From: CAYLOC01 sp964385195
GTDB lineage: Bacteria; Actinomycetota; Actinomycetes; Propionibacteriales; Nocardioidaceae
Length of the DNA: 20,830 nt
Assembly (NCBI GenBank): GCA_964385195.1
Contig: CAYLOC010000032.1
Span: 1 to 20,830, forward strand
Direction of reading: 5' to 3'
Each line of letters starts with the position of its first letter. The first letter of the stretch is position 1. Below the pieces are notes generated by a model that saw only the letters and a list, made by a program, of their open reading frames with translations, did no database searches and was not told the DNA's origin. Position numbers and translations under genes: made by a program. Shown piece after piece: positions 8,071-15,823 of this stretch.

Positions 8071-9570
8071 TCAGGTCTGCAGATAGCCCTCCTCGACGAG
8101 CTCTCGCACGGTGGCAACCAGACCCCTCCGGACCTCCGTGGGAGACCGGTCCAGCAGCTGGGCCAGGGCATCGCTGATCTGCGCCAGCGACAGCTCTCCG
8201 TCGCAGGCGCCGACACCGCCGGCGACCACGGTGTCGACCTGTCGCGCCCGGCACAAACCGGCGGTCTGGCGCAGGACAACGGCAGCGGGGTCACTGTCAC
8301 CGGGGTTCCCGCTGCGCTCCTCGATCAGCCCCGGGACCCGACGGAACCTGGTCGCGAGCAGGTCGGCATCACTGGCGCCCCGAAGCAGGTTCACGGCATC
8401 GCCCCAGCGGCGCACGTGCGGCGCCAGGGGCGGCCGTACCGGATAGGCCCATTCCTCGGTCCGTACCCACGGCCGTTCGTGGTCGGTGCGGTGCACCATC
8501 AACCAGCCGTACCCGACGGCGTCGATGTCATGGGCGGCGAACCAGTCCAGCCACTCGTCATAGGCACTCAGATAGGCCGTGGTGCCGAATAGCCCAGCGT
8601 CGCGGAGCCACAACTCGACGTAGGAGGGAACGTCGCTCACCTCACGCTGGACCACCCAGGCGTCACATCCGGTCCCACGCACCCACCCCGACACCCGTTC
8701 CCGCCACGACGTGCCCCGCACATGCGGCCAGTTGGCCAGGATCTGGCACCAACCGTCAGGTGCCAGATGCGCCGCGCCCTCCACCACGGTTCGCCGGACA
8801 ACCTCGTCGCCCGGGAGCCCGGAGTCGCGGTACAGCAGCCGTCTACCGGTACCGGGAGAGAGCACGTACGGCGGGTTGCTGGTGATCAGGTCGAACGTCT
8901 CGCCCTGGACCGGGCCGTACAGGTCGCCGTGGCGCAGATCGACGTCGATGCCGCTCAGCGCTGCCGTGGTCGCAGCCAGCGTCAGACACCGTGGGTTCAG
9001 GTCGGTGGCCACGACGGTGCCGGCGTGCGTGCTGAGGTGCAGCGCCTGCACACCGCTTCCGGTGCCAAGGTCCAACGCCCGGCCCACTGGTTCCCGCAGC
9101 GTCAGCTGGGCGAGACTGGTCGAGGCCGAGGACACGCCGAGCACATGGTCAGCCCGGACGCGGCTGCCGCCGCCGTCGAGGCCGGGGGTGAGATCAGACA
9201 CCACCCACCAGTCGTGGTCGTCGTCGGCGTAGGGGCGGACGTCGAGCCGCGCCCGCACCTCGGCACCGGAGACCTCCACGAACCCGGCCGCGGCCAACGG
9301 CGCCACCAGACCGTCCAGGGCCCGGTCGGCATCCTCGACGGGGACGGGCCGTTGCAGGGACCACAGGCGAACAAGGGTGGACAGCGGCGAGCGGTCGCTG
9401 GTCTGCCGGAACGCCGGAGTCGTCTCGTTGCGCAGCAGCGCCTCGTGCGCGGTTTCCCCGAGGCGGGCCTGGATCGTGTCGACGCAGAATCCCGCACGAG
9501 TCAGTGTGGTGCGCAGTGATGCGACCGTGTCGGCAGCAAGCAGGCCCGGCGCCTGCTCACCCGTTGGCAC
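8071..9570 (-). CDS. class I SAM-dependent methyltransferase with NPPY motif
   Basis: A 499-aa protein. The N-terminal part (about 1-150) is a helical region of unknown role. It is followed by a Rossmann methyltransferase core with SAM-binding motif ALDLGTGSG (165-173), the acidic end of strand 2 (VVATDLNP) and the catalytic motif SNPPYV (about 231-236). NPPY is typical of enzymes that methylate exocyclic or amide nitrogens (N6-adenine, N2-guanine, protein glutamine). The last 200 residues form a separate C-terminal domain I cannot name. Relatives are often annotated as N5-glutamine methyltransferases, which I consider unproven. The GTG at 9570 overlaps the glycosyltransferase stop by 14 bases, implying one transcript; the longer frame to 10056 is antiparallel-frame noise from the glycosyltransferase. 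An rRNA or protein target is more likely than glycan, but the context leaves this open. Confidence 0.82.
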   Translation of the reverse strand: MPTGEQAPGLLAADTVASLRTTLTRAGFCVDTIQARLGETAHEALLRNETTPAFRQTSDRSPLSTLVRLWSLQRPVPVEDADRALDGLVAPLAAAGFVEVSGAEVRARLDVRPYADDDHDWWVVSDLTPGLDGGGSRVRADHVLGVSSASTSLAQLTLREPVGRALDLGTGSGVQALHLSTHAGTVVATDLNPRCLTLAATTAALSGIDVDLRHGDLYGPVQGETFDLITSNPPYVLSPGTGRRLLYRDSGLPGDEVVRRTVVEGAAHLAPDGWCQILANWPHVRGTSWRERVSGWVRGTGCDAWVVQREVSDVPSYVELWLRDAGLFGTTAYLSAYDEWLDWFAAHDIDAVGYGWLMVHRTDHERPWVRTEEWAYPVRPPLAPHVRRWGDAVNLLRGASDADLLATRFRRVPGLIEERSGNPGDSDPAAVVLRQTAGLCRARQVDTVVAGGVGACDGELSLAQISDALAQLLDRSPTEVRRGLVATVRELVEEGYLQT

Positions 9571-11608
9571 CGCCCGCCCCCGCCTCGTCGGAGGGAGACT
9601 TCGACGACTGGTCGAACGTGGCCTTCCATGCCTGTGGGGAAGACAACTCGCTCGCGGCGTCCCGGTAGGTCCTCGACAACTGCGCCCATTCGCGCAGCAG
9701 CCGGGTGTGCACCGACACCGATCGTTGCAAGATGTCGCGGAAGAGCTCGGGGTCCCGCCGGTACCAGCTCGCCGAGGTGCCGTCCGCGGAGGAGACCAGG
9801 GCAGAGTCGAAGTGCGACAGCAGCCACCACTTGGCGTCGAGGTGCGGAACCCCGATCTCGGGGCGCCCTGCGGCCCCCTTGTCCACCGCCAGCAGCTGGC
9901 GCAGGCTCCCGGTGGCCATGCTGCGCACCCGGGCGAACCGGCCGCCCGGGAAAGCCGGGTCCTTACCGAACCGTGGCGGCTTCCGACGCTGCGGCGCCGG
10001 GAACTGGTCCAGGCCGGGGCGGCTCCGGGAGTCGTCGTACCCCTTGCGCAGCGCACGGAGCTCGGGCAACCGGTTCATCAGGTCGCGGTGCATCCGCTGG
10101 GGGCCCTCAAGGATGTCCTCGATCGCCATCAGGCCCATTTCCGCGGGTCCGTACTGCATGGACAGCAGGTGCTTGACCTGGGTCTCGAAACTCTCCCACA
10201 CCAGCCGGCCGCCGTGCGGGTACGGCGAGTGCAGCAGCGCGGCGATGATGCGGTTGCGCCGGTGGAAGTACGCCTGCCAGTCGATGGTGTCGTCCTTCTC
10301 GTGCCACGGCACGTGCCAGACCGCCACACCGGGCATCGTCACCGTGGGGTAGCCGGCCGCCTTCGCGCGGAGACCGAACTCGGCGTCGTCCCACTTCAAG
10401 AACATCGGCAGCGACAGGCCGATCTCCCGGATCACCCGGACCGGGATCAGGCACATCCACCAGCCGTTGTAGTCGACGTCGATACGGCGGTGGAGCCACG
10501 GTGTGGTGCGCAGCGACTGGTCGGCAAAGTTCAAGCCGTGGTGGGTGTACGGCGCGGGCCCCCAGAACCATCGGTATTTCTCCACGGTCTCGCCGTAGGC
10601 GTGCAGGACGGTGCGGTGATACAGGCTGAGCATCTGCCCGCCGACCAGGGTCGGGTCCTTGGCCAGGTCCGCCAGCGCCACGGCACGAAGGATTCCCTCG
10701 GTCTCACAGACGACGTCGTCATCAAGCAGCAGGCAGTAGTCGCTCTTGCCCCGCTCCATCGTCTCCATCATCGAACGGGAGAAGCCCCCGGAGCCACCGA
10801 CGTTGCCCTGCTCGATCAACTGCAGTCGCTCCCCCAGACGCTCCGCGACCTCGTCGTACCGCGGCTCGTCGACGACCTTCTGCTTGCCCTGGTCGACGAC
10901 GTAGACCTCGTCGACGATCGCAAGGACCTCGGGGTGATCGAGCAGGTTGAACAGCTGGTCGACACAGAACTTCGGCCGGTTCATCGTGGTGATGCCGATC
11001 GAGATGCTCCCGGTGGGGGACTCTGACTCCGACGGGACCGCCCAGACCGCCCGGTCCACCACCAGCGCTTGTGTCGTGGCCGCGACATCGAACCAGTACC
11101 AGCCACCGTCGATGAACGGCTTGAGCGGCAGGTCAATATCCAAGGTGGTGGTTCGGGAGGCGTCCACCTGGTGCACTTCGCTGCGCTGGATGTGGCCCTT
11201 GGACGTGGAGCGAAGGATGATGATGTGCCCGGTCCCGCGGTACTGGATGCTCAGCCGGACCCGGTCGCAGTCGGTCCACCTGCGCCAGTAGCCGGCCGGG
11301 AACGCGTTGAAGTAGGTGCCGAATGTCATGCGGCGCCCGGAGGCGACCGCCACGCCGGTGTCGGTCAACTGCCCGTACCCGGTCAGGCCCACGGGAGCAG
11401 CCGTGGCCTCCTCCGCCTCCATGGGCTGATCGTCGGAGTCGACGGTCCCGGACTGCCGGCTCGGCGCCACGCCGCCAGCAAGGCTGGTCATCCCTGCGAT
11501 GTACAGCGGTTGGATGTCCAGATCCCCGTCCGGGGGCATGATCGTGCGCTGTACGACACGGAAACCAGAGAGGCTCTCCGAGGCGGGGGGCTTCGTAGTG
11601 GGGGCCAA
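9557..11608 (-). CDS. GlfT2-like family 2 glycosyltransferase (probable galactofuranosyltransferase)
   Basis: A 683-aa glycosyltransferase resembling mycobacterial GlfT2, which polymerises galactofuranose from UDP-Galf at the inner membrane face. An N-terminal beta-rich domain (about 15-195) begins with the GlfT2-like FRVVQRTIMPP...LDIQPLYI segment. The GT-A core starts at SISIGITTMNRP (about 201) and includes the metal-binding DDD (296-298), the catalytic-site motif WDDAEFGLRA (406-415) and WHVPWH (431-436). A helical C-terminal domain follows. I chose TTG at 11608: GAGGAA sits five bases upstream, and no ATG or GTG fits upstream without running through the divergent promoter; the next ATG would cut conserved N-terminal sequence. 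It overlaps the methyltransferase gene and is divergent from a sulfotransferase gene. The exact sugar and acceptor are inferred from family only. Confidence 0.85.
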   Translation of the reverse strand: MAPTTKPPASESLSGFRVVQRTIMPPDGDLDIQPLYIAGMTSLAGGVAPSRQSGTVDSDDQPMEAEEATAAPVGLTGYGQLTDTGVAVASGRRMTFGTYFNAFPAGYWRRWTDCDRVRLSIQYRGTGHIIILRSTSKGHIQRSEVHQVDASRTTTLDIDLPLKPFIDGGWYWFDVAATTQALVVDRAVWAVPSESESPTGSISIGITTMNRPKFCVDQLFNLLDHPEVLAIVDEVYVVDQGKQKVVDEPRYDEVAERLGERLQLIEQGNVGGSGGFSRSMMETMERGKSDYCLLLDDDVVCETEGILRAVALADLAKDPTLVGGQMLSLYHRTVLHAYGETVEKYRWFWGPAPYTHHGLNFADQSLRTTPWLHRRIDVDYNGWWMCLIPVRVIREIGLSLPMFLKWDDAEFGLRAKAAGYPTVTMPGVAVWHVPWHEKDDTIDWQAYFHRRNRIIAALLHSPYPHGGRLVWESFETQVKHLLSMQYGPAEMGLMAIEDILEGPQRMHRDLMNRLPELRALRKGYDDSRSRPGLDQFPAPQRRKPPRFGKDPAFPGGRFARVRSMATGSLRQLLAVDKGAAGRPEIGVPHLDAKWWLLSHFDSALVSSADGTSASWYRRDPELFRDILQRSVSVHTRLLREWAQLSRTYRDAASELSSPQAWKATFDQSSKSPSDEAGAGGANG

Positions 11609-11613
11609 GTTCG

Positions 11614-11619
11614 TTCCTC
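11614..11619 (-). promoter_or_regulatory. ribosome binding site that supports the TTG start
   Basis: Minus-strand GAGGAA lies five bases before the TTG at 11606-11608. It is the only good Shine-Dalgarno match near the N terminus of the glycosyltransferase and decides the rare TTG start over the in-frame extension to 12199. Confidence 0.6.
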
Positions 11620-11641
11620 GAGTCCGTACGACGTTGACATC

Positions 11642-11647
11642 ACGGTA
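11642..11647 (-). promoter_or_regulatory. possible glycosyltransferase -10 box
   Basis: Minus-strand TACCGT lies in the 93-bp divergent gap, 33 bases before the TTG start, leaving a short leader that contains the GAGGAA site. The -35 region is not recognisable. Confidence 0.3.
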
Positions 11648-11689
11648 GCAGCCATGCCCGAGATGCCCCATCCGCTGGCCCCGGTCGCC

Positions 11690-11695
11690 TACCAT
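11690..11695 (+). promoter_or_regulatory. -10 box for a leaderless sulfotransferase transcript
   Basis: TACCAT is followed by exactly six bases and the GTG start at 11702, the same TANNNT-N6-GTG layout seen before the tmk fusion. No ribosome site lies in the gap, which supports leaderless initiation. Confidence 0.5.
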
Positions 11696-11701
11696 GTTCG
11701 G

Positions 11702-12790
11702 GTGCCACATCCGGTCCCGACAGTTTACCTGCACATCGGCGCACCCAAGACCGGGACGACGTACCTCCAAGCGGCGATGTGGCGCAACCGGGAGCTGCTC
11801 GCCGCTCACGGAGTGACCGTCCCCGGCACCGCCATGGTCGACCACTTCTACGCCGCACTGGACATCCGCCAGCTCGCGTTCAAGGGCTACGACAACCCCC
11901 TGGCCAAGGGCATGTGGGGCAGGCTCAGCGGAGCGGCGTTGGATGCCCCCACGTCGAAGGTCGTCCTCTCCCACGAAATCCTCGCGGGTGCCTCCGCCGA
12001 GGACGCACGCCGGGCCGTGGAGTCGCTGCGTCCGGCCACGGTGCACGTGGTCTACGGCAGCCGGGACCTGGCCCGACAGCTTCCCGCGGTCTGGCAGGAG
12101 ACCCTGAAGAACGGCCGTCGGCACACCTACCGGCAGTTCCTGGGCCACACGCTCAGCGCCCACCTTCGCACGGAGAACCAGGGGTTCTGGCACCTGCAAG
12201 ACCCCGTGGTCTCACTCCGGGCCTGGTCCTCCGCCGTCCCACCCGAGAACATCCACATCGTGACCCTGCCGCAGGTCGGTACGTCGGGGAGCCTGTGGGA
12301 CCGGTTCTGTACCGCGCTGGAGATCCCTGCCGACGGGTTCGATCTCGACATCCGCCGCTCCAACTCCTCGTTGAACCGCATCGACGCCGAACTGCTGCGA
12401 CGGCTCAACAAGCAGCTTCCGCGGGACCTTCCGTGGCCGGACTACGAGGCGCGGGTCAAGGACCGGTTCAACGCGCTCGCCGACCGTGCCACGCCCGGAC
12501 CGCGCCTGGTCGTGCCGGTCCGGGACCGCAAGAAGGTGATGAATCTCGCTGCGGAGATCCGGGCGGAGTTGGCGAAGGGTGGCTACGACGTCGTCGGAAC
12601 GCTGGAGGACCTGATCCCCGCCAAGGCCGCCTTCGGCAAGGTGGAGCCTCCGGACCAGACCGAGGTCGCCGACTCGGCGGCGGCCATGCTTGCCGAGCTC
12701 CTCCTGGAGCCGAAGCCGCCACCGGCCGCGCCGTCTTCCAGGCCCGCCGTGGAGCGGTTGCGCCGTCTGGCCCGGCGCATCCGCCGCTGA
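11702..12790 (+). CDS. sulfotransferase-like protein (PAPS-dependent)
   Basis: A 362-aa protein beginning with a short beta strand into a P-loop-like motif: VYLHIGAPKTGTTYLQ (about 8-23). PKTGTT is the 5'-phosphosulfate-binding loop of PAPS sulfotransferases. The second signature, YGSRDLARQLPAVWQ (about 118-132), matches the 3'-phosphate-binding strand-loop-helix. There is no signal peptide or membrane helix, so it should act in the cytoplasm, transferring sulfate from PAPS to an unknown acceptor. The Pro-rich C-terminal tail (about 335-350) ends in an Arg-rich stretch. The GTG at 11702 is chosen because of the leaderless promoter and because the hydrophobic first strand starts six residues later; ATG 11654 is an alternative. 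It is divergent from the glycosyltransferase, suggesting a shared glycan pathway (inference). It converges on the pyrophosphatase gene with a 12-base gap. Confidence 0.8.
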   Translation: MPHPVPTVYLHIGAPKTGTTYLQAAMWRNRELLAAHGVTVPGTAMVDHFYAALDIRQLAFKGYDNPLAKGMWGRLSGAALDAPTSKVVLSHEILAGASAEDARRAVESLRPATVHVVYGSRDLARQLPAVWQETLKNGRRHTYRQFLGHTLSAHLRTENQGFWHLQDPVVSLRAWSSAVPPENIHIVTLPQVGTSGSLWDRFCTALEIPADGFDLDIRRSNSSLNRIDAELLRRLNKQLPRDLPWPDYEARVKDRFNALADRATPGPRLVVPVRDRKKVMNLAAEIRAELAKGGYDVVGTLEDLIPAKAAFGKVEPPDQTEVADSAAAMLAELLLEPKPPPAAPSSRPAVERLRRLARRIRR

Positions 12791-12802
12791 CCGCTGCGAG
12801 TG

Positions 12803-15163
12803 TCAGACGGTGGCCTGCTCCTCCGCGCCGTCGGCGTCGCTCCCACTGCTGGGCGTATCCGCCGTCTCCCCGCTGTCCAGCGCCACCGGGCGCCGCTTGG
12901 AGAGGTAGACGGCAGTCGCAACGATCAACGCGGCCACGATCGCGATCACGATCCGGATGGCGGTGTGGGCGTCGGAGCCGTAGGTGATCGTCACCACGGC
13001 GCCGGCGATCAGCAGCGAGACCAGGTTCATGACCTTGATCAGCGGGTTGATGGCGGGGCCGGCGGTGTCCTTGAACGGGTCACCGACGGTGTCGCCGATC
13101 ACGGTGGCGTCGTGGGAGTCAGACCCCTTACCGCCGTAGTTCCCGTCCTCGACCAGCTTCTTGGCGTTGTCCCACGCCCCGCCGGAGTTGGCCAGGAAGA
13201 TCGCCATCAGCACCCCGGCAGCGATCGCTCCGGCCAGATAGGCGCCCAAGGGGCCGACTCCGAGGCCGAACCCGACCGCGATCGGCGCCATGATCGCCAA
13301 CAGGCCGGGGGTGGCGAGCTCACGCAACGAGTCCCGGGTGCAGATGTCGACCACCTTGCCGTACTCCGGCCGGCCGGTGCCCTCCATGATGCCGGGGATG
13401 TCCCGGAACTGTCGGCGTACCTCGAACACGACAGCACCGGCGGCGCGACCGACCGCGTTGATGGTGAGCCCGGAGAACAAGAACACCACCGCGGCCCCGA
13501 TGATCAGCCCGACGAGGTTCGCGGGGTCTGCGACGTTGAGGATACCCAGCAGTCCGGACTGGTCGTGCTGGGACAACTCGCCGACACCGGTGAGGTCCTT
13601 GGCGGCGCTGATGATCTCGTCGCGGAAGGAGCCGAACAGCGCCGTTGCGGCGAGTACGGCGGTGGCGATGGCGATGCCCTTGGTGATGGCTTTGGTGGTG
13701 TTGCCGACCGCGTCGAGGTCGGTCAGGATGCGTGCGCCGCGCTCGTCGACCTCACCGGACATCTCCGCGATGCCCTGTGCGTTGTCCGAGACCGGCCCGA
13801 AGGTGTCCATAGCCACGATCACGCCGACGGTGGTCAGCAGTCCACAGCCGGCGAGCGCCACCGCGAACAGGGCGACGGTGACCGACCCGCCGCCGAGCAG
13901 GAACGCGCCGTACAGCGCCGCCGCGAGGCACAGCGCCGTGTAGACGGCGGACTCGTAGCCGACGGAGATCCCGGCGAGGATCACCGTCGCTGCCCCGGTG
14001 AGTGAGGTCCTGGCGACGTCCTTGGTCGGCCGGTGCTCGGTGCCGGTGAAGTACCCGGTCAGGGACAAGATGGCGGCGGCGAGCACGATCCCGATCAGCA
14101 CCGCCACGAACGCGATCACCCGGGGGTCACCGGAGGTGGCCGCGATGTCGTCGCTCACGCCGCTGAGGTCGGAGAAGCTCCCCGGCAGGTAGACGAATGC
14201 GGCGATCAGGCACAGCACGGCCGAAACGGCGGCGGAGATGTAGAACGCGCGGTTGATCGTGGTCAACCCGCCTTCCTTGGCTCGCGGCCGGGTGATGTAG
14301 ACGCCCATGACGGCCGTGATGGCGCCGATCGCCGGAACGATGAGCGGGAACACCAGGCCCTCTTCGCCGAACGCCACCTTGCCGAGGATCAACGCCGCGA
14401 CCAGGGTGACCGCGTAGGACTCGAACAGGTCCGCCGCCATTCCGGCACAGTCCCCGACGTTGTCGCCGACGTTGTCGGCGATGGTGGCAGCGTTGCGGGG
14501 GTCGTCTTCGGGGATGTTCTGCTCGATCTTCCCGACCAGGTCCGCACCGACGTCGGCCGCCTTGGTGAAGATGCCGCCGCCGACCCGCATGAACATCGCC
14601 AGCATGGCCGCACCGAAGCCGAACCCCTCCAGCACCGACGGGGCGTCGCTGCGGTAGATCAGCACCACGAGCGCGGCACCGAGGAGCCCGAGGCCCACGG
14701 TCGCCATCCCGACCGCACCGCCCGTTCGGAATGCCACCCGCATCGCGGGGTCGCGGCCATCGGTCTGCGCGGCGGCGGCCACACGCTGGTTGGCCTTCAC
14801 CGCAAGCGACATCCCCATGTAACCGATGAACGCGGAAAAGCCCGCGCCGACCAGGAAGAAGATGGACCGGCCGATCCGGACGGAGGTGTCACCGGGGAGG
14901 ACGAACAAGATCGCGAACGCGATGATGGCGAAGACCCCGAGCGTTTTCAGCTGGCGGTTGAGGTAGGCCTGCGCACCCTCCTCGACGGCGTGCCCGATCG
15001 CCTTCATGTTGGCGGTGCCCTCGGGCGCGGCCAGGACCTCCTTGCGGAACATCGCCGCCATGCCGAGCCCGATCAGGGCAATGACCGCGACCACGATCAC
15101 GATCGTGAGGTTGCCGGCCGACAACGACAGGTCGACGTCGGCGGCCAGGTTCACCACAGGCAT
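12803..15163 (-). CDS. hppA: membrane proton-translocating pyrophosphatase, K+-independent type
   Basis: A 786-aa membrane protein with about 16 hydrophobic helices that couples pyrophosphate hydrolysis to ion pumping. The PPi/Mg-binding motifs are intact: DVGADLVGK (204-212), DNVGDNVGDCAGMAADLFESY (about 230-250), and C-terminal NSGGAWDNAKK followed by GDTVGDPFKDTAGPAINPLIK. The diagnostic segment is GNTTKAITKG, with Lys491 and Thr494; K+-independent H+-pumping enzymes have K and T here, whereas K+-dependent ones have A and G/A. Proton pumping without K+ is therefore predicted. The ATG at 15163 has GGAGGT six bases upstream. The C-terminal tail is short and acidic. It lies 185 bp downstream of the bldG-like gene and may have its own promoter. 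Confidence 0.97.
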   Translation of the reverse strand: MPVVNLAADVDLSLSAGNLTIVIVVAVIALIGLGMAAMFRKEVLAAPEGTANMKAIGHAVEEGAQAYLNRQLKTLGVFAIIAFAILFVLPGDTSVRIGRSIFFLVGAGFSAFIGYMGMSLAVKANQRVAAAAQTDGRDPAMRVAFRTGGAVGMATVGLGLLGAALVVLIYRSDAPSVLEGFGFGAAMLAMFMRVGGGIFTKAADVGADLVGKIEQNIPEDDPRNAATIADNVGDNVGDCAGMAADLFESYAVTLVAALILGKVAFGEEGLVFPLIVPAIGAITAVMGVYITRPRAKEGGLTTINRAFYISAAVSAVLCLIAAFVYLPGSFSDLSGVSDDIAATSGDPRVIAFVAVLIGIVLAAAILSLTGYFTGTEHRPTKDVARTSLTGAATVILAGISVGYESAVYTALCLAAALYGAFLLGGGSVTVALFAVALAGCGLLTTVGVIVAMDTFGPVSDNAQGIAEMSGEVDERGARILTDLDAVGNTTKAITKGIAIATAVLAATALFGSFRDEIISAAKDLTGVGELSQHDQSGLLGILNVADPANLVGLIIGAAVVFLFSGLTINAVGRAAGAVVFEVRRQFRDIPGIMEGTGRPEYGKVVDICTRDSLRELATPGLLAIMAPIAVGFGLGVGPLGAYLAGAIAAGVLMAIFLANSGGAWDNAKKLVEDGNYGGKGSDSHDATVIGDTVGDPFKDTAGPAINPLIKVMNLVSLLIAGAVVTITYGSDAHTAIRIVIAIVAALIVATAVYLSKRRPVALDSGETADTPSSGSDADGAEEQATV

Positions 15164-15267
15164 TCCTTACCTCCACCGAGCCCGGGGCTCGTCTTGCTTT
15201 CACGATTGCGCTGGGACGTCGGTGCAGGACAACGGCCAGACGGGTATCTGCACCGGACAAGATCGGG

Positions 15268-15295
15268 AGTCTAGCGCCTGGCATGCGGGTGCAAG
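15268..15295 (-). promoter_or_regulatory. possible hppA promoter
   Basis: Minus-strand CTTGCA (15290-15295) and TAGACT (15268-15273) are spaced 16 bases apart, about 105 bases before the hppA start, in the gap after the bldG-like gene. The boxes are decent sigma-70 matches; the long leader has no other recognisable element. Confidence 0.38.
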
Positions 15296-15348
15296 TGATC
15301 GACCCCGCGCCTCGCGCGCGTCGCACGGGTGAGCACGGCGTCCGGGAG

Positions 15349-15684
15349 TCAGCCCTGGACGGCGGAGTCAGTTGTCTCGTAGATCGCGAATACTTTCGCC
15401 AGACCGGTGATCCGGAAGATCTTCAGCAGCCGCTCCTGGCTGCACACCAGGCGCAAGGAGCCGTCCTGGGTGCGCACGCGCTTGAGCGCACCCACGAGCA
15501 CGCCGAGGCCGGTGGAGTCGAGGAAGTCGACCTTGTCGAGGTCGATGATCAGATGGTAGTTGCCCTGGTTGACCAGGCTGACGAGCCGCTCCCGGAGCTT
15601 CGGCGCGGTGTAGACGTCGATCTCCCCGCCGACCTCGATGACCATGGAGTCGCCGTCGGGTCGGTGCTCCAGTGATAGGTCCAT
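15349..15684 (-). CDS. bldG: STAS-domain anti-anti-sigma factor, BldG-like
   Basis: A 111-aa single STAS domain. The conserved phosphorylation motif is DFLDSTGLGVL, with Ser57 the predicted target; Streptomyces coelicolor BldG is phosphorylated at the same residue number. In partner switching, the unphosphorylated form binds an anti-sigma kinase and frees the sigma factor. The ATG at 15684 is preceded by GAGGAG seven bases upstream; the ten-residue extension to 15714 has no such site. Its position between hppA and the divergent helicase gene matches the Streptomyces bldG locus as I recall it. In Streptomyces a cotranscribed anti-sigma gene follows bldG; here the 185 bp to hppA hold no such gene, so any partner must be elsewhere. 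The symbol is assigned by similarity and context. Confidence 0.85.
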   Translation of the reverse strand: MDLSLEHRPDGDSMVIEVGGEIDVYTAPKLRERLVSLVNQGNYHLIIDLDKVDFLDSTGLGVLVGALKRVRTQDGSLRLVCSQERLLKIFRITGLAKVFAIYETTDSAVQG

Positions 15685-15823
15685 CGCTTGCTCCTCGTGA
15701 TCTCTTCGTACCATTCAATCACTCTCTGCACAGGGGCACCACAATGAGATCATCTGTGCTGTCGGCGGCTCGTGCCAGGATGGCGTCATCACGGACAGCA
15801 GCACAGAAGGGCTCCACACTGTC

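Noticed and set aside
9571..10056. 162-codon N-terminal extension of the methyltransferase frame
   Set aside because: It runs in a different frame inside the glycosyltransferase gene, gives Arg-rich nonsense-like sequence, and the family-like N terminus begins at the GTG at 9570.
11609..12199. 197-codon N-terminal extension of the glycosyltransferase frame
   Set aside because: It is antisense to the sulfotransferase gene and crosses the divergent promoters; a TTG with a good ribosome site at 11608 precedes the first family-like residues.
15179..15191. Near-palindrome GAGCCC-G-GGGCTC in the hppA leader
   Set aside because: The arms leave no loop for an RNA hairpin, and short GC palindromes are expected by chance in this composition.
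14033..15274. 413-residue plus-strand frame opposite hppA
   Set aside because: Asp/Gly/His/Arg-rich antisense shadow of a strongly conserved pyrophosphatase, with no motif or ribosome site.
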